The notes beneath the pieces were generated by a model, which saw only the letters and a list, made by a program, of their open reading frames with translations, did no database searches and was not told where the DNA came from. Source: Aldrovandia affinis (taxonomy: Eukaryota; Chordata; Actinopteri; Notacanthiformes; Halosauridae). From it: 64,000 nt of DNA. Below are positions 23,101 through 35,100 of the stretch, one piece after another (the stretch's first letter is position 1; each line of letters opens with the position of its first letter). Where the stretch lies: NCBI GenBank assembly GCA_029706075.1, contig JAINUG010000020.1, positions 2,805,625 through 2,869,624 of the forward strand, given 5' to 3'. Made by a program: the position numbers and the translations under genes.

Positions 23101-26100
23101 CAGGATTAGTGGGTTAGCGAGCTAACTTTGGGTTTAAGCCTGGGTTTTCGGTCTCATGACCAGGGTTGCCAGGTCCAGGAAAAATATCCAGCCCAAAGTC
23201 TGCTTCAAACCCACCCAAAGGAAGCTTAAACTAGCCCAAAATGTAAAGTGTCCTGAAACGTTGTTTGCCAAAACTGTATATTGCAAAGCATTATTGGTAT
23301 AGCCTACTACTCTTTGACTTGTACTTACTCTTTTCTGTTCTCTCCTCTCTGCTCATCTCCTCTCCCCTTTTCTGTTCTCTCCTCTCCGCTCCTCTCCCTC
23401 TCCACTCCTCTCCCTGTTCATTGTTTTCTGTCTATATACACAAGCACCAACATTCATACAATAGGCCTACACTGGAATACAGATCACAGTAATTGCCAAA
23501 ATTATAATCTTAAAACAATATGCTTACAAGATGGACTTGACTGCTCACTTTGTCTTCTCGCCTTCCTGTCTTCTAACAATTTCTCCTTCCTTTTCTTACG
23601 TATTATCCCAAGATCTATTCGGATTTGCAGCTTACATGTCGAACTATTCACAAGCTTGGTTCATATCTGCTCTGTTGCCACATCACACACCTTTTAAATT
23701 CCTAACTGCTTGCATGTTTCTGTTCTGTCCTCTTCTCTTATGCCATGTCTTTTCAGAACTTTTCCTTTCCAAACTATTATCTTACTGTGCAGCTTCCTTT
23801 TGATTTCAGCTTTGATCAAGAACTATTTACAGTCTTTATGCCTTTTCTTTTAGACATTTGTGGTCTCTTCCTCATCTTGCTCAGCCGGAGCTGAGTAGAT
23901 ATCTGCAGTGAAGAGAGAGAGCATCCTTGGTGTTGGCTTGAATTTGTGGCAGCAGATTTTGTTTCTTTGCGTATAAGCTCGAATCCTCATTATATTTAAC
24001 AGACAGTTTTGCTCCAACCTGTTTCGCAGCTTGTTCTTTATGAGAGTCATTTGGGAAAAAGCCTGTTCAACAGCAGCATTGCTGAATGGTAAAGCAAGAA
24101 GAGACAGGGCAAAGTTTCCCAGTTCTTCAAAATCTCTGTCATCTGCTGCATCTATGTGCATTGCAACTTCAATCCAAAAGTCTTCAACTTTGCTGTCCTC
24201 TGTATTTTTCCATTGTAAAGCATGAATGACTCTCCACTGTTGCTCTGCTTTTCCTATATCTCCTTTGAAGAGAGAGAGGAAGAAGGGAAGATCATCTAGC
24301 TTTGGCTTATTTGCACACATAACATGGCTGGGTGACAGGAATTTGAGAGCCTCTAGTTGTTTCATGTTATCTGGAAGCCTCTTCTTGATCTCCTTGGCCA
24401 ACTCTAGCATGTAGTCCCTGCATCTCTTTTTCATGTCCTGTACTGCCTGGTCACTTATTCCTCTTGATTCATGCAAAGCAAGACGGAACTGCACCCCTAA
24501 GTCTACAGCATCTAAGGGGAGAAGATGCTCATCAGACAGGGTAAACTCCATGATGTCATGCCAGCTCTGGAATGTCTGTGGCAACGTTATACGCTCAAGT
24601 AGAGACTGGTAGAATGTTACAAGTTCTGCTAGAAGTTTTGCAGGATTGGGTGTGTCCAGTTGAAAGATTTTATTAATCCTGTTTAACTCTGACACAATTG
24701 GTTGGAGGAATTTGAGGAAGATCAGATTAATATTGTCATTGTACATTTGATAAAGCAGCTCTGCAGCATAGCTTCTCTCACTGTCTTTTGTCAACTGGAA
24801 ATGCAATTTCAGCTCCTCATACTGTGAAATGATACGGTTCACACACTCACTGATGGCAAGCCACCTAGTGTCAGATAGTTGCAGTATCTTCAAGGGCGTT
24901 TCACCTACATTTATGGTCTTGTACAATTCTGCATATTTTTGAAGGCGCTGTGTGGCATTTGAAAACCAGCTGTAGGTCTGAGACACCATGTACTCCACAT
25001 TGCGTGGCAGGACATTCACAGCTTTTGATGCACAGAGCTGAAGGGAATGGCACACATACTTGATGTAGACAATGTGGGGATTGCGTTCCCGAAATTTCTG
25101 AAGCACTGAGTTATGTTGTCCACACATTGTGTTACAACCATCAGTTGCAAGACCAATGCAATTCAGTATGGACAGTTTGTTGTCATCCAGAAACTTGAAC
25201 AAAGCATTTGCTATGGTCAGCGAATTACCAGCTGCAATATGTATCATTCCTGCAAAAGTGCTAATGATTTGTGAGTGCTTTTTGCTGTAGTATCGGATTA
25301 CAACACACAGTTGTTTTCTGGTTGTGACATCAGTGCTTTCATCAACAATGAGAGAGTATGTTCCACTCCCTATATCCTCCAGAAGGTCTTCGTTTGCTAC
25401 AGGCCCTATCACTGAATTTATCAGTGCTGTGCATTTGGTTCTATGTAAACTAATGCCTTTCTTGGAAATTTCTTCCACTACACATCCTAAATGATCAACC
25501 GTTAAAATGCTTGAATGGCAAGCAACATGTGCAGCCAGCTGCAGCTCTGCCTCCTTCACAGGGACATTTTCTCTAAGAAATGACGTGCCTGTATCAAATA
25601 GTGTTCTGGCATTTGAGAAAGGAGCGGCATTCTTTTTGTGTTTTTCTGTGGCAGCATGGGCAACCAGGTCACTGTGGTGGGCTCTTATTTCTGTCTTACA
25701 ATATTTGCAGAATGCTTTTCTGTCGTCATTGGGAACACTCTTTATCCATTCCATCAACCCTTTCTCTCTCTCCCAGTCCTTACGATATCTTCTCCCGTAT
25801 TTTCCCCATTTACGTGGTGGCATTGTCGCTGTGTGTACTGCTAGCTAGCTAGCTAGCTAGCTAACGTTCACGTCCTCACTGTACCGGTATGTATTTCTCC
25901 CTCCCTCTCTCGCGTCGCTCCTCAAAATCGGGTCTCCCTTTCGTCAACTCTCTAAAAAAATGTTTTTATTGTTGTCGACAAGCAGCAGAGGCAGAGCAAA
26001 TATCTCTTAGCTAACTTTAGACTTCTTAACTTCCAACTTCTTAACATTCGCCCGCCTCCAAATTTAGAAGTGAACGTAGTACGTAACGTAGCTATCAACG

Positions 26101-29100
26101 CTAAATGACGTGAATTCAAACGCACCACCCACTTGCTCTCTCTCTCTCTCCTGCAGCCCACTGTACATGCCTATCGCTGTTCTCTGTCCTGAGAGGTTGC
26201 CAGATATTCAACATCATGTTCAACACACATTCAGCTCTGGATCTGTTGATGTCGCATGCGATTGGCTTTGCTACAAATGCCGCCCCTTTTGTGTGCACGT
26301 GCACACATAGCATCATAGCTCAATCGGAAAAACTAGGGCTGACAGAGCGAGTTGATAACCACTGTCGTGAGACAGGTTAGCCACAATTGCCTTTGTGTAG
26401 CAAGTGAACGCAAAGATACCCTGACTATGTTGAACTTCCTTCGTGAGACAGGCCCCAGGACTGTGATGCCCAGTTTGACCTGGTATATCATAGTTACCTG
26501 TGTAAGGGGTACTTACCATGTACTGAGGCAGGCTGGGAAGGATACCCTGGTAAAGCAGCTCTGTGGAGCTCATCTCGACTTCTTCTTCTCCCTGTTAAGA
26601 CATAGGCACGCACACATAAACACACACACGCACACAGGCACATGCAAACGCACAAACACACAATTAATGACAGGCTTTAACACGCATGGACAGATCCCTG
26701 GAATGTGGTCGATTCATTTGGATGAGACGCACATTTGATTTCACTCACCCCTGACAGTGGAGTCTTTTGAAATTCCTCCTCCTTTGAAATCTGAATTTCA
26801 GCTATGGATATGTACTTGTGCTACAATCACACAGAAATACATTCTCAGTCTACAGCAATTATTTATGCAATAAACAAAATCACATACATCTGAAACAGAC
26901 TTCTCTTTTTTTTACAGTAAGCAGTAAGAGTACACATAACTAGAGATGCACCGATTGCGATTTTCTTGGCCGATTCCGATTTCCAATTTTTGATTAGTCT
27001 GACTTGCCGATACCGATTTTGGCCGATTCCGATTTTTTTCCCCTAAAAACAATAATTGACAACTTACACAAACATTTTTGTAACTTTGCTTTAATAGAAA
27101 ATTAAGATTGACAATTCTGAGGTAGGTCAGAAGCATGAGGTAGGTCTCACTAAAACACATTTCAAAATAAAAAAGTGTTCCAGGTTACTGGACAGAGCTT
27201 TTCTTTTTTGTGCAAATTAAATTCAATGATGAATAAAAGAGAATCCAACAACAGTGGCATGTAGCCTTTAAGTAATAAGTAAAAAGAAACAAGAGTAGTT
27301 TAAATGTACTGACATGGTGACAGACCATTAGTCCGGAAATATTTATTTAAAACACTAACGTTATATTCTGATGACAGATGACACAAGCCCTTTTTCCATT
27401 AAATAATTATATGGCTTCAACTTGATGTGCATCAGAAAGTTATTGCGACAATGCTAATGGAAAACAGGTTAGTTCGAACCTATGATGCGCTAGACTAATT
27501 TGTTTGCTAGAGGTGGATTAGAGTAGATCCCAATTCTATATAGTGCAATGGAAAACACTTGTAGCGATATAAGGGCGGATGTTTCAGTTGCGGAGCTTGT
27601 CAAAGGCATTGAAACAAGCCGCTCTTCAGCAGAATTTCGTTATTTGCGTGAGTCAGGTAGCTTAACGACTACGACTTTAACTAGCTTCAAAGCCTAGATA
27701 AAAATGTTTCAAACTAGGAGTAATTGGAAAGAGGCGATGCTTGCTGTTTCTGAGTTTGTTTGATAGTGGAAACGCACAGCTGTGGTTTAGCTAGAAATCG
27801 TTAGATGAATTTATCATTAGGTCTAATAAGTTAGATTTGTATGAGTGAATAGCACTGTTTCATAACGTCACTCATTAGCGAACATAATGATTTCAGTGCA
27901 ATTCAGTGCTTCAGCAGGGCATTATTACGTCAAGTGTATGCACTACCACCATGTTCTATTAATGGAAAATGGTTCAGAGGAACCGAACTAGCGCAACGAA
28001 GTTAATTATTAATTAACCCCGGTACCTACGGTACTGTAGAAAAACGAGTTGGTCAACCTAAATGATTAGGTTGGTCGTTCCGAACGTTTTTCGGTTGTTC
28101 CTCCGCGGCTTATTTTCGATTGACGTGTATGACAAACTGAAAGCTTTAAGTGTTCAGCGCTGCGCTCATCTGATCTGTCTGCATTGGCTCACGGGTACGC
28201 GCACGTCACGTGAAAAGAGGGGGGGCGAGGAGCCAACCGGCGCACAGAATCGGCTATGTGGAGTGATCGGGATCAAGTCACCGATTGAGGCCGATCAGCT
28301 GAAAATCGGCCATTTCCGGTCAGAGGCCGATCGATCGGTGCATCTCTACACATAACAGGTCTAGATTGGCCTGTACCTGTTTCAGTGTTTTGATGCTTTC
28401 GTGGATTGGTCTGGGCAAGCCCACAACTGTATCTGTGTCACTGCAACGCAGAAACAGAGGCTGTTAAATCTAGGCCATTGCTCTACAAATAGAAGCATTG
28501 CTCCCAGCACAGATCTGCATTGTCGATTTAAACAACTGACTGGATTATTTTAAGCACTCCTATTCTCTAAATACTACCTTGTAGTGCATGGTCAAAACTT
28601 TTCCCGAATCTAACCTTATCTAAATATATTCGACCACCATGCATACGCTACAATTTCAATGTCCTGACAAAACATAAACCGTAGGTTGCTTTTTGTGGAA
28701 AAAAGGTCAGATCTTTCCTAACGATATGCAGTATGTGCTGAGTGCAAAGGGAGAGGCACCTCTGATCTTCTTGGGATATAAATCGTGAAGACCCTTCCCC
28801 CCCAACATTAAGCACGCTTGTAAATCGATAAACTCAGACAAGGAAACATACTTTCCGAGTGTATAGCCGATAAATTTGCTTCTGCTTGATTCCAGGAAAT
28901 TTTCAATGTCCTTCTCCCTGTGAAAAAGCACAAAAAAAAATAAAATCATGTTTGATCAACCTAACAATAATGAATTAAAACCAATATATACTGCCAAGCC
29001 TATATATTAGTAAATACATGTATTAGTGCTACAAGTATACATGGCCAAAACTGTGAGCTAATCTTTCAAAGGAAAACTTGGCTGGTGAAGACTTGGTTGT

Positions 29101-32100
29101 ACAGTGGCAAGAATCTTCAGCCTGCAGCAGCTGCACGTGTGCATTTCAATCTCCCCACCTGACTTTGGGGGCCCAGGGCAGGCCCTTGGGAAAGGACACC
29201 CTCTCAGAAGGGGGATGCGGGATGGGCGGGGGCATAACCTCATCCCGTTCCAGGGGGAAGGTCTCAGCCTCCAGGCTGTTGTCATTGTCATCGTTGTCGT
29301 CCTCGTCTTCTCGGGGGTCATCCGTCTTGTAGGGGTCCTTCTCGTTGAAGGCGTCCAGATTGTCCTGTTTAATCAGGGCCTGAGGAAGTGGGGCACACGG
29401 GCAGTGTCTGTGGTTATCATCACGAACAAACGGCTCTGATGCCACAACATGGTTCGATCAAGTCAAGTGCTCAGAATTTCCTTTACCTAGGCGCGTTTTC
29501 AAATTGTGGAAACCAACTTTAACTGGATTTCAGTTTTTCCAGAAGTTTGTTTATATTCTAACGGTTACTGGGAATTTGACTACCACATCCTGGCATGTGA
29601 AACCAGCTTATGGGGACTTATTGTGAAGATTCTCATTTGTTAGACCCTAGTCTGACGGGAGCTCGAAATGTGAAAACATTTTAAAGGTAAAATGAAAGGG
29701 AAAAGTAACAAAACAACAATTTGAGCCCACTAAATGTGATGGTGACAGGAGGGACACTGTGCCAGGACCCGGGTACCTTGTGCTCGCGGCGGGCGCGTTT
29801 CTGCTGCTGCTCAATGAGGTCGGAGGCGGAGGCCGGGGGCGAGGCCGCCCTCATGCTGCGGATCACCCGGATGCTGTCCTCTGGTAAGGGAGGCAGGCTC
29901 AGCTCCTCCCGCTTACGCACCTTGATGTTCTGGAGCTGCTCGAACCCGCCAAGCGTGAACTGACGGGCAAACAAGGAGAGGCGTTTTCACCTGCCGTACC
30001 GCACGCACACGCACAACTTCACATCAATCACAATTCTCAAAACAATATGTAGGCTCTGCTCCAGTGGTCTCCAGAAAGGTTTCGTAATTGACCCTTCGCT
30101 AAACCACGCCCCAAAACGCAAACTGGCCAATCACAGCGCCGTGTTTTACATACTCCGACAGAGAGTCCGACAGTTTTTTGCTGCCTTCCATTGACTTTCA
30201 CGCAAAAATTTGAATTTTTCTTCATTTTCGAGCTGGTTTTGCGGATTTTTAGCAAATTATGGTTAAACGTTGTGCCTGGGGCACGTGTAACAGTGACACT
30301 CGTTACCCAGAGAGGTTTGAAGGAGATATACGTTTTTTTCCCTTTACAAAACCTAAATCAAATCCTGAAAAGTGTAGACTGTGGATAAAGCTATGTGGAC
30401 GTCCTCATGCCCAGTTGAACACCTCCAAGATCAACAAGCACAGCTTTGTCTGCTCCAAGGTAAGTAATTACTCTTATCAACCGTAAAATAATGTTATGCT
30501 GTTGTTATCAGATGTTAGCTGGTTAACCTAAATTATCGTAAGGTTCGTAGCTATCCGTGGCGCTAGCAAGCTTAGCCAGCGACGCTAACGTGGCTACGGT
30601 CTGCATATACAGCTCTGGGTTGCAACGTTGGTAAAGTTAGACTAAATGTTAGCTTTGTTATTCGTGATCCAGCCAGCTTGCTAACGTTAAGATGTTACTA
30701 TCATTACTATTTCAGCACTTTGTCAATGGGTGCAGAAACCTGTGGAGCTAACCAGAGTAATGTCGTTACAGCACAGGCTACTAATGTTACATTAGTTAGC
30801 TAATGCTAGCTAACTTACTACTGAATGTAACGTTATATAGGCCTACTGCTTTTGCTTTTTAATGATTGTAATAGTGAATAAAGTGAATAAAGACCTACCC
30901 AGCTTTACAGGAACAGTGTTGCTCCTTAATGTCGTTGTCCTCTGTCTCAATCGCCAGGTGATTCACTTTTACTTTGTGATCTGTAGGCTATCCCTTCTAT
31001 CCTAATTTTTAATAGCCCAGTAATTGTGATATCCTGGATATAACCTTCGAAAGCATACTGTAGGCTCTTCTGTCTGGTTCTATCGGAAATCTCTTTGTCT
31101 ATTTTCCAAAAATTGGATAACATTTCTCCAGGGAGAGCAGTTAGCGACAGCGGTAGCGCCATGCTGGCTCCGAAAGCTTGACGGACTTAGCAACAATAAC
31201 TAAGGGGGGGCGTGGTTTAGCGAAGGGTCAATTACAGAAAATGGTTAAGCATGATTAAAGTGCTTTAATCACTCAACAACTCAACACTAAATGTGTGTGG
31301 ATGAGATGCATCTTTTGCCGTACTAATGAGTCGCGGCGTTAATCTCACCAAAACGGTCTTCCACAGCAGCAGCAGGACCTTCTTCATGGGGAAGTGGGGG
31401 GCGTGGCCACTGCAGAACTTGGTCACCATGCCAAAGAGCATGACAGAGATGGGCTCATTATTGTAGAGAGGAGACCCTGTGTGAGTGACCCACAACTTCA
31501 TCAGTGCCTAATACACAGCTTCATCACTACCTAATGAACAGGAGACGATGTCCAGGCACGCCGCAGTTCGACACAGAGACACAGAGAATGCGCACAAATA
31601 AAAGACAGCCAGTGTGAAAAACACGTGCACATCACTGCTCAACAAACATTGTGCACAGAACACATGCCGATGCCGACTTGTGTTCTAGTACATGCCAGCA
31701 GATACTGTGAGCCCAGACCCCACGTGTCCCCACATACCCAGCTCAGTCTTGAAGGTCTCTCGGGCGGCCATCCACTCCATGGTATCAGCAGGGTCCTCTT
31801 GCTGGATGGTCTCCACCATTAGATACATGATGTTGAGCAGCACCCTGTGTCAACGCCAGACACGAGAATACATGTCTTTTTTGCATCGTGCAGCAGATTT
31901 ATGGCACAAATTACCATTTGTATAGCAATTTTTGGAAAATGTGCTGCTACTTTCTGAACACATTTAAATGGGACTTTAAAGGCAAGTATATTATGTGAAC
32001 ACAGTCCAAATGTTGTTCCACAGAAATTTGTGAAAAGGTCTAATATTAATTCATTTCAAACATCTACCGAACACTCAATGACCACCAACACAGTCCAATT

Positions 32101-35100
32101 TATTTTGAGGGAAAAAAATAGCAATTTCTGCATTTAACAACTTTTTGAATTTACTGAATTAAATTTGTTTCGTTTTTTTTATATTCAGGTTTTTTTCCCG
32201 TTTTTCTCCCAATTTGGTAGCCAATTACACCCTCTATTTATTTTCATTTACCCTCCCCACACCAGTCCGCCGCTCCTCTCTCCGAGGCAAGCTAATTCTC
32301 AGAGGGCAGCGAACTCCGCTTCCTTCGAGACGGAATTCGCCCACCCACGTTTTGGAGACTCCCTTACATGCTTCACGGCGGGGCCGAGGCGGCTCACCCT
32401 CCCACCTCCCCCTGGGGCGGACAGCCAAATGCCACCCCCAATTGGGGCTGACAACCAGGGCCAGTCTGGTAGAGACGGGTTTTGAACCGTGTCCCTGACA
32501 GGCAGCGCACACCGTATCGAACCAGCCAAAATACGGTGTGCTAGACTGCTACGCTATCCTGTGTGCTTCTTTGCTTGCACTGCAGCTTTTCTCTCAACTG
32601 GCCTTAAAAATATAACCTACATTAAAATAGCTAAAGCCTGGCCTCCCGCGTGGTCTAGTGATCCAACGCTGGCCACGGCGATCGGGGTTCGATTCCCTGG
32701 CCGCGCCAGAGTCGGCTCTGGCTGGGAGTGCAACCGGGGGCGGCAATTGGCTGTCCCCCCAGGGAGGGGGGGAGGGAAGCCGACAAGACAGCTGTGCACA
32801 GGAGTGGCTCTGGGGTGCTGGAGTTACGGTCGTCGGCTTGGCGAGTGCCGTCTCGGAGATGATATTTCGCCTTCGTCGCCACCTGTCACAGGGCTACGGC
32901 AGCAACCTATGAGGGAGGGATTGACCTGAAAATAGTGGGTGTAATTGGCTACCAAATTGGGAGAAAAACGGGACTACACCAGAAAAATAAATAAGTAAAT
33001 AAATAAAAAATAAAATAAAATAAAAAAATAGCTAAAGCCTCCCAATTAAAAACAGTGCACGTGTCAACCTATATCCAGTCTGAACTCTTGTATACATACT
33101 GGCAGGACACATTATTCTATCCATCATTCTACTTAAGTAACAAAGGTCAATTTCCACTGAAGGGTGCCATTTTCAGATCCAAAAAAGGAAAGAAAAACGT
33201 AACCAAGACTGCCAGTTAAGTTGAAGCTTTTTAAAATGTATTTTCCATACACGCTGCTACATAAGTTATTGTAACTGATTTGGCATCAACCCGAAACACT
33301 TCCCCATTTCACAGAAACAACCAAAGAACACAGCTGATATATGGCAAACCCACTCTCTGGCTGCTGGAGTGACAGCGTGTTGTTTAAGTTCTATTGTATT
33401 GGACTCAGATATGTTTGGTTGTGCAAATGGGTTGAGTGGAAATTCCGCCATGTTATGCCAATAGTGAACCACGTCGATGAGTAAATGTTAATCACGAGCA
33501 AAGGTCACGCATCCTTGAGCATACGGGGCAAACAAGCCGTTCGCATTGTGAGCGTGTGTAGCAGGAACTTTAAAGGTAGATGGTAGAATTCAGGGGGGCT
33601 CATAAATGACTCAAGCTGCTGGAAACCAAAAAGCGAAGCAAGTTTCCTGAGGTGGCAGGAAAAAAGATATATAATGTAACAAAAGGGACCCGCGTGAGAA
33701 TAATCTGGATATTTCGGTGTACAGCTGTGGCCAAAAGTTTTGAGAATGACACAAGTATTGGTTTTCACAAAGTTTGCTGCTTCAGTGTTTTTAGATCTTT
33801 TTGTCAGATGTTACTATGGTATACTGAAGTATAATTACAAGCATTTCACAAGTGTCAAAGGCTTTTATTGACAATTACATTAAGTTTATGCAAAGAGTCA
33901 ATATTTGCAGTGTTGACCCTTCTTTTCAAGACCTCTGCAATTCGCCTGGCATGCTGTCAATTAACTTCTGGGCCACATCCGGACTAATGGCAGCCCATTC
34001 TTGCATAATCAATGCTTGGAGTTTGTTAGAATTTGTGGGTTTTTGTTTGTCCACCCGCCACTTGAGGATTGACCACAAGTTCTCAATGGGATTAAGGTCT
34101 GGGGAGTTTCCTGGCCATGGACCCAAAATTTCGATGTTTTGTTCCCGAGCCACTTAGTTATCACTTTTGCCTTATGGCAAGGTGCTCCATCATGCTGGAA
34201 AAGGCATTGTTCATCACCAAACTGTTCTTGGATGGTTGGGAGAAGTTGCTCTCGGAGGATGTTTTGGTACCATTCTTTATTCATGGCTGTGTTCTTAGGT
34301 AAAATTGTGAGTGAGCCCACTCCCTTGGCTGAGAAGCAACCCCACACATGAATGGTCTCAGGATGCTTTACTGTTGGCATGACACAGTACTGATGGTAGC
34401 GCTCACCTTTTCTTCTCCGGACAAGCTTTTTTCCGGATGCCCCAAATAATCGGAAAGGGGATTCATCAGAGAAAATGACTTTACCCCAGTCCTCAGCAGT
34501 CCAATCCCTGTACCTTTTGCAGAATATCAGTCTGTCCCTGATGTTTTTCCTCGAGAGAAGTGGCTTCTTTGCTGCCCTTCTTGACACCAGGCCATCCTCC
34601 AAAAGTCTTCGCCTCACTGTGCGTGCAGATGCACTCACACCTGCCTGCTGCCATTCCTGAGCAAGCTCTGCACTGGTGGTGCCCCGATCCCGCAGCTGAA
34701 TCAACTTTAGGAGACGGTCCTGGCGCTTGCTGGACTTTCTTGGGCGCCCTGAAGCCTTCTTCACAACAATTGAACCTCTCTCCTTGAAGTTTTTGATGAT
34801 CCGATAAATGGTTGATTTAGGTCCAATCTTACTAGCAGCAATATCCTTGCCTGTGAAGCCCTTTTTGTGCGAAGCAATGATGACTGCACGTGTTTCCTTG
34901 CAGGTAACCATGGTTAACAGAGGAAGAAGAATGATTTCAAGCACCACCCTCCAGTCTGTTATTCTAACTCAATCAGCATGACAGAGTGATCTCCAGCCTT
35001 GTCCTCATCAACACTCTCACCTGTGTTAACGAGAGAATCACTGACATGATGTCAGCTATTCCTTTGTGGCAGGGCTGAAATGCAGTGTAAATGTTTTTGG

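Larger units (their letters stand above)
23084..26455. mobile_element. Short inverted-repeat element split by a transposase-bearing insertion
   Basis: GGGCCTGTCTCACGAAG at 23084 is repeated inverted at 26439-26455, and CAG flanks both ends. The outer parts are non-coding. The middle carries the 657-codon hAT transposase, so this seems to be a small element that received a larger hAT. I could not fix the inner element's ends. Confidence 0.6.
30090..31229. mobile_element. THAP-domain DNA transposon remnant with inverted repeats
   Basis: GACCCTTCGCTAAACCACGC at the left is exactly inverted at the right, with AATT flanking both ends (30086-30089, 31230-31233). Inside, a plus-strand THAP reading frame starts near the left end and a minus-strand frame near the right end. 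This facing arrangement resembles ISL2EU-type elements, which encode a THAP transposase and a YqaJ-like nuclease, but the cores of both are missing. It lies in STRIP1 intron 8. Confidence 0.75.
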
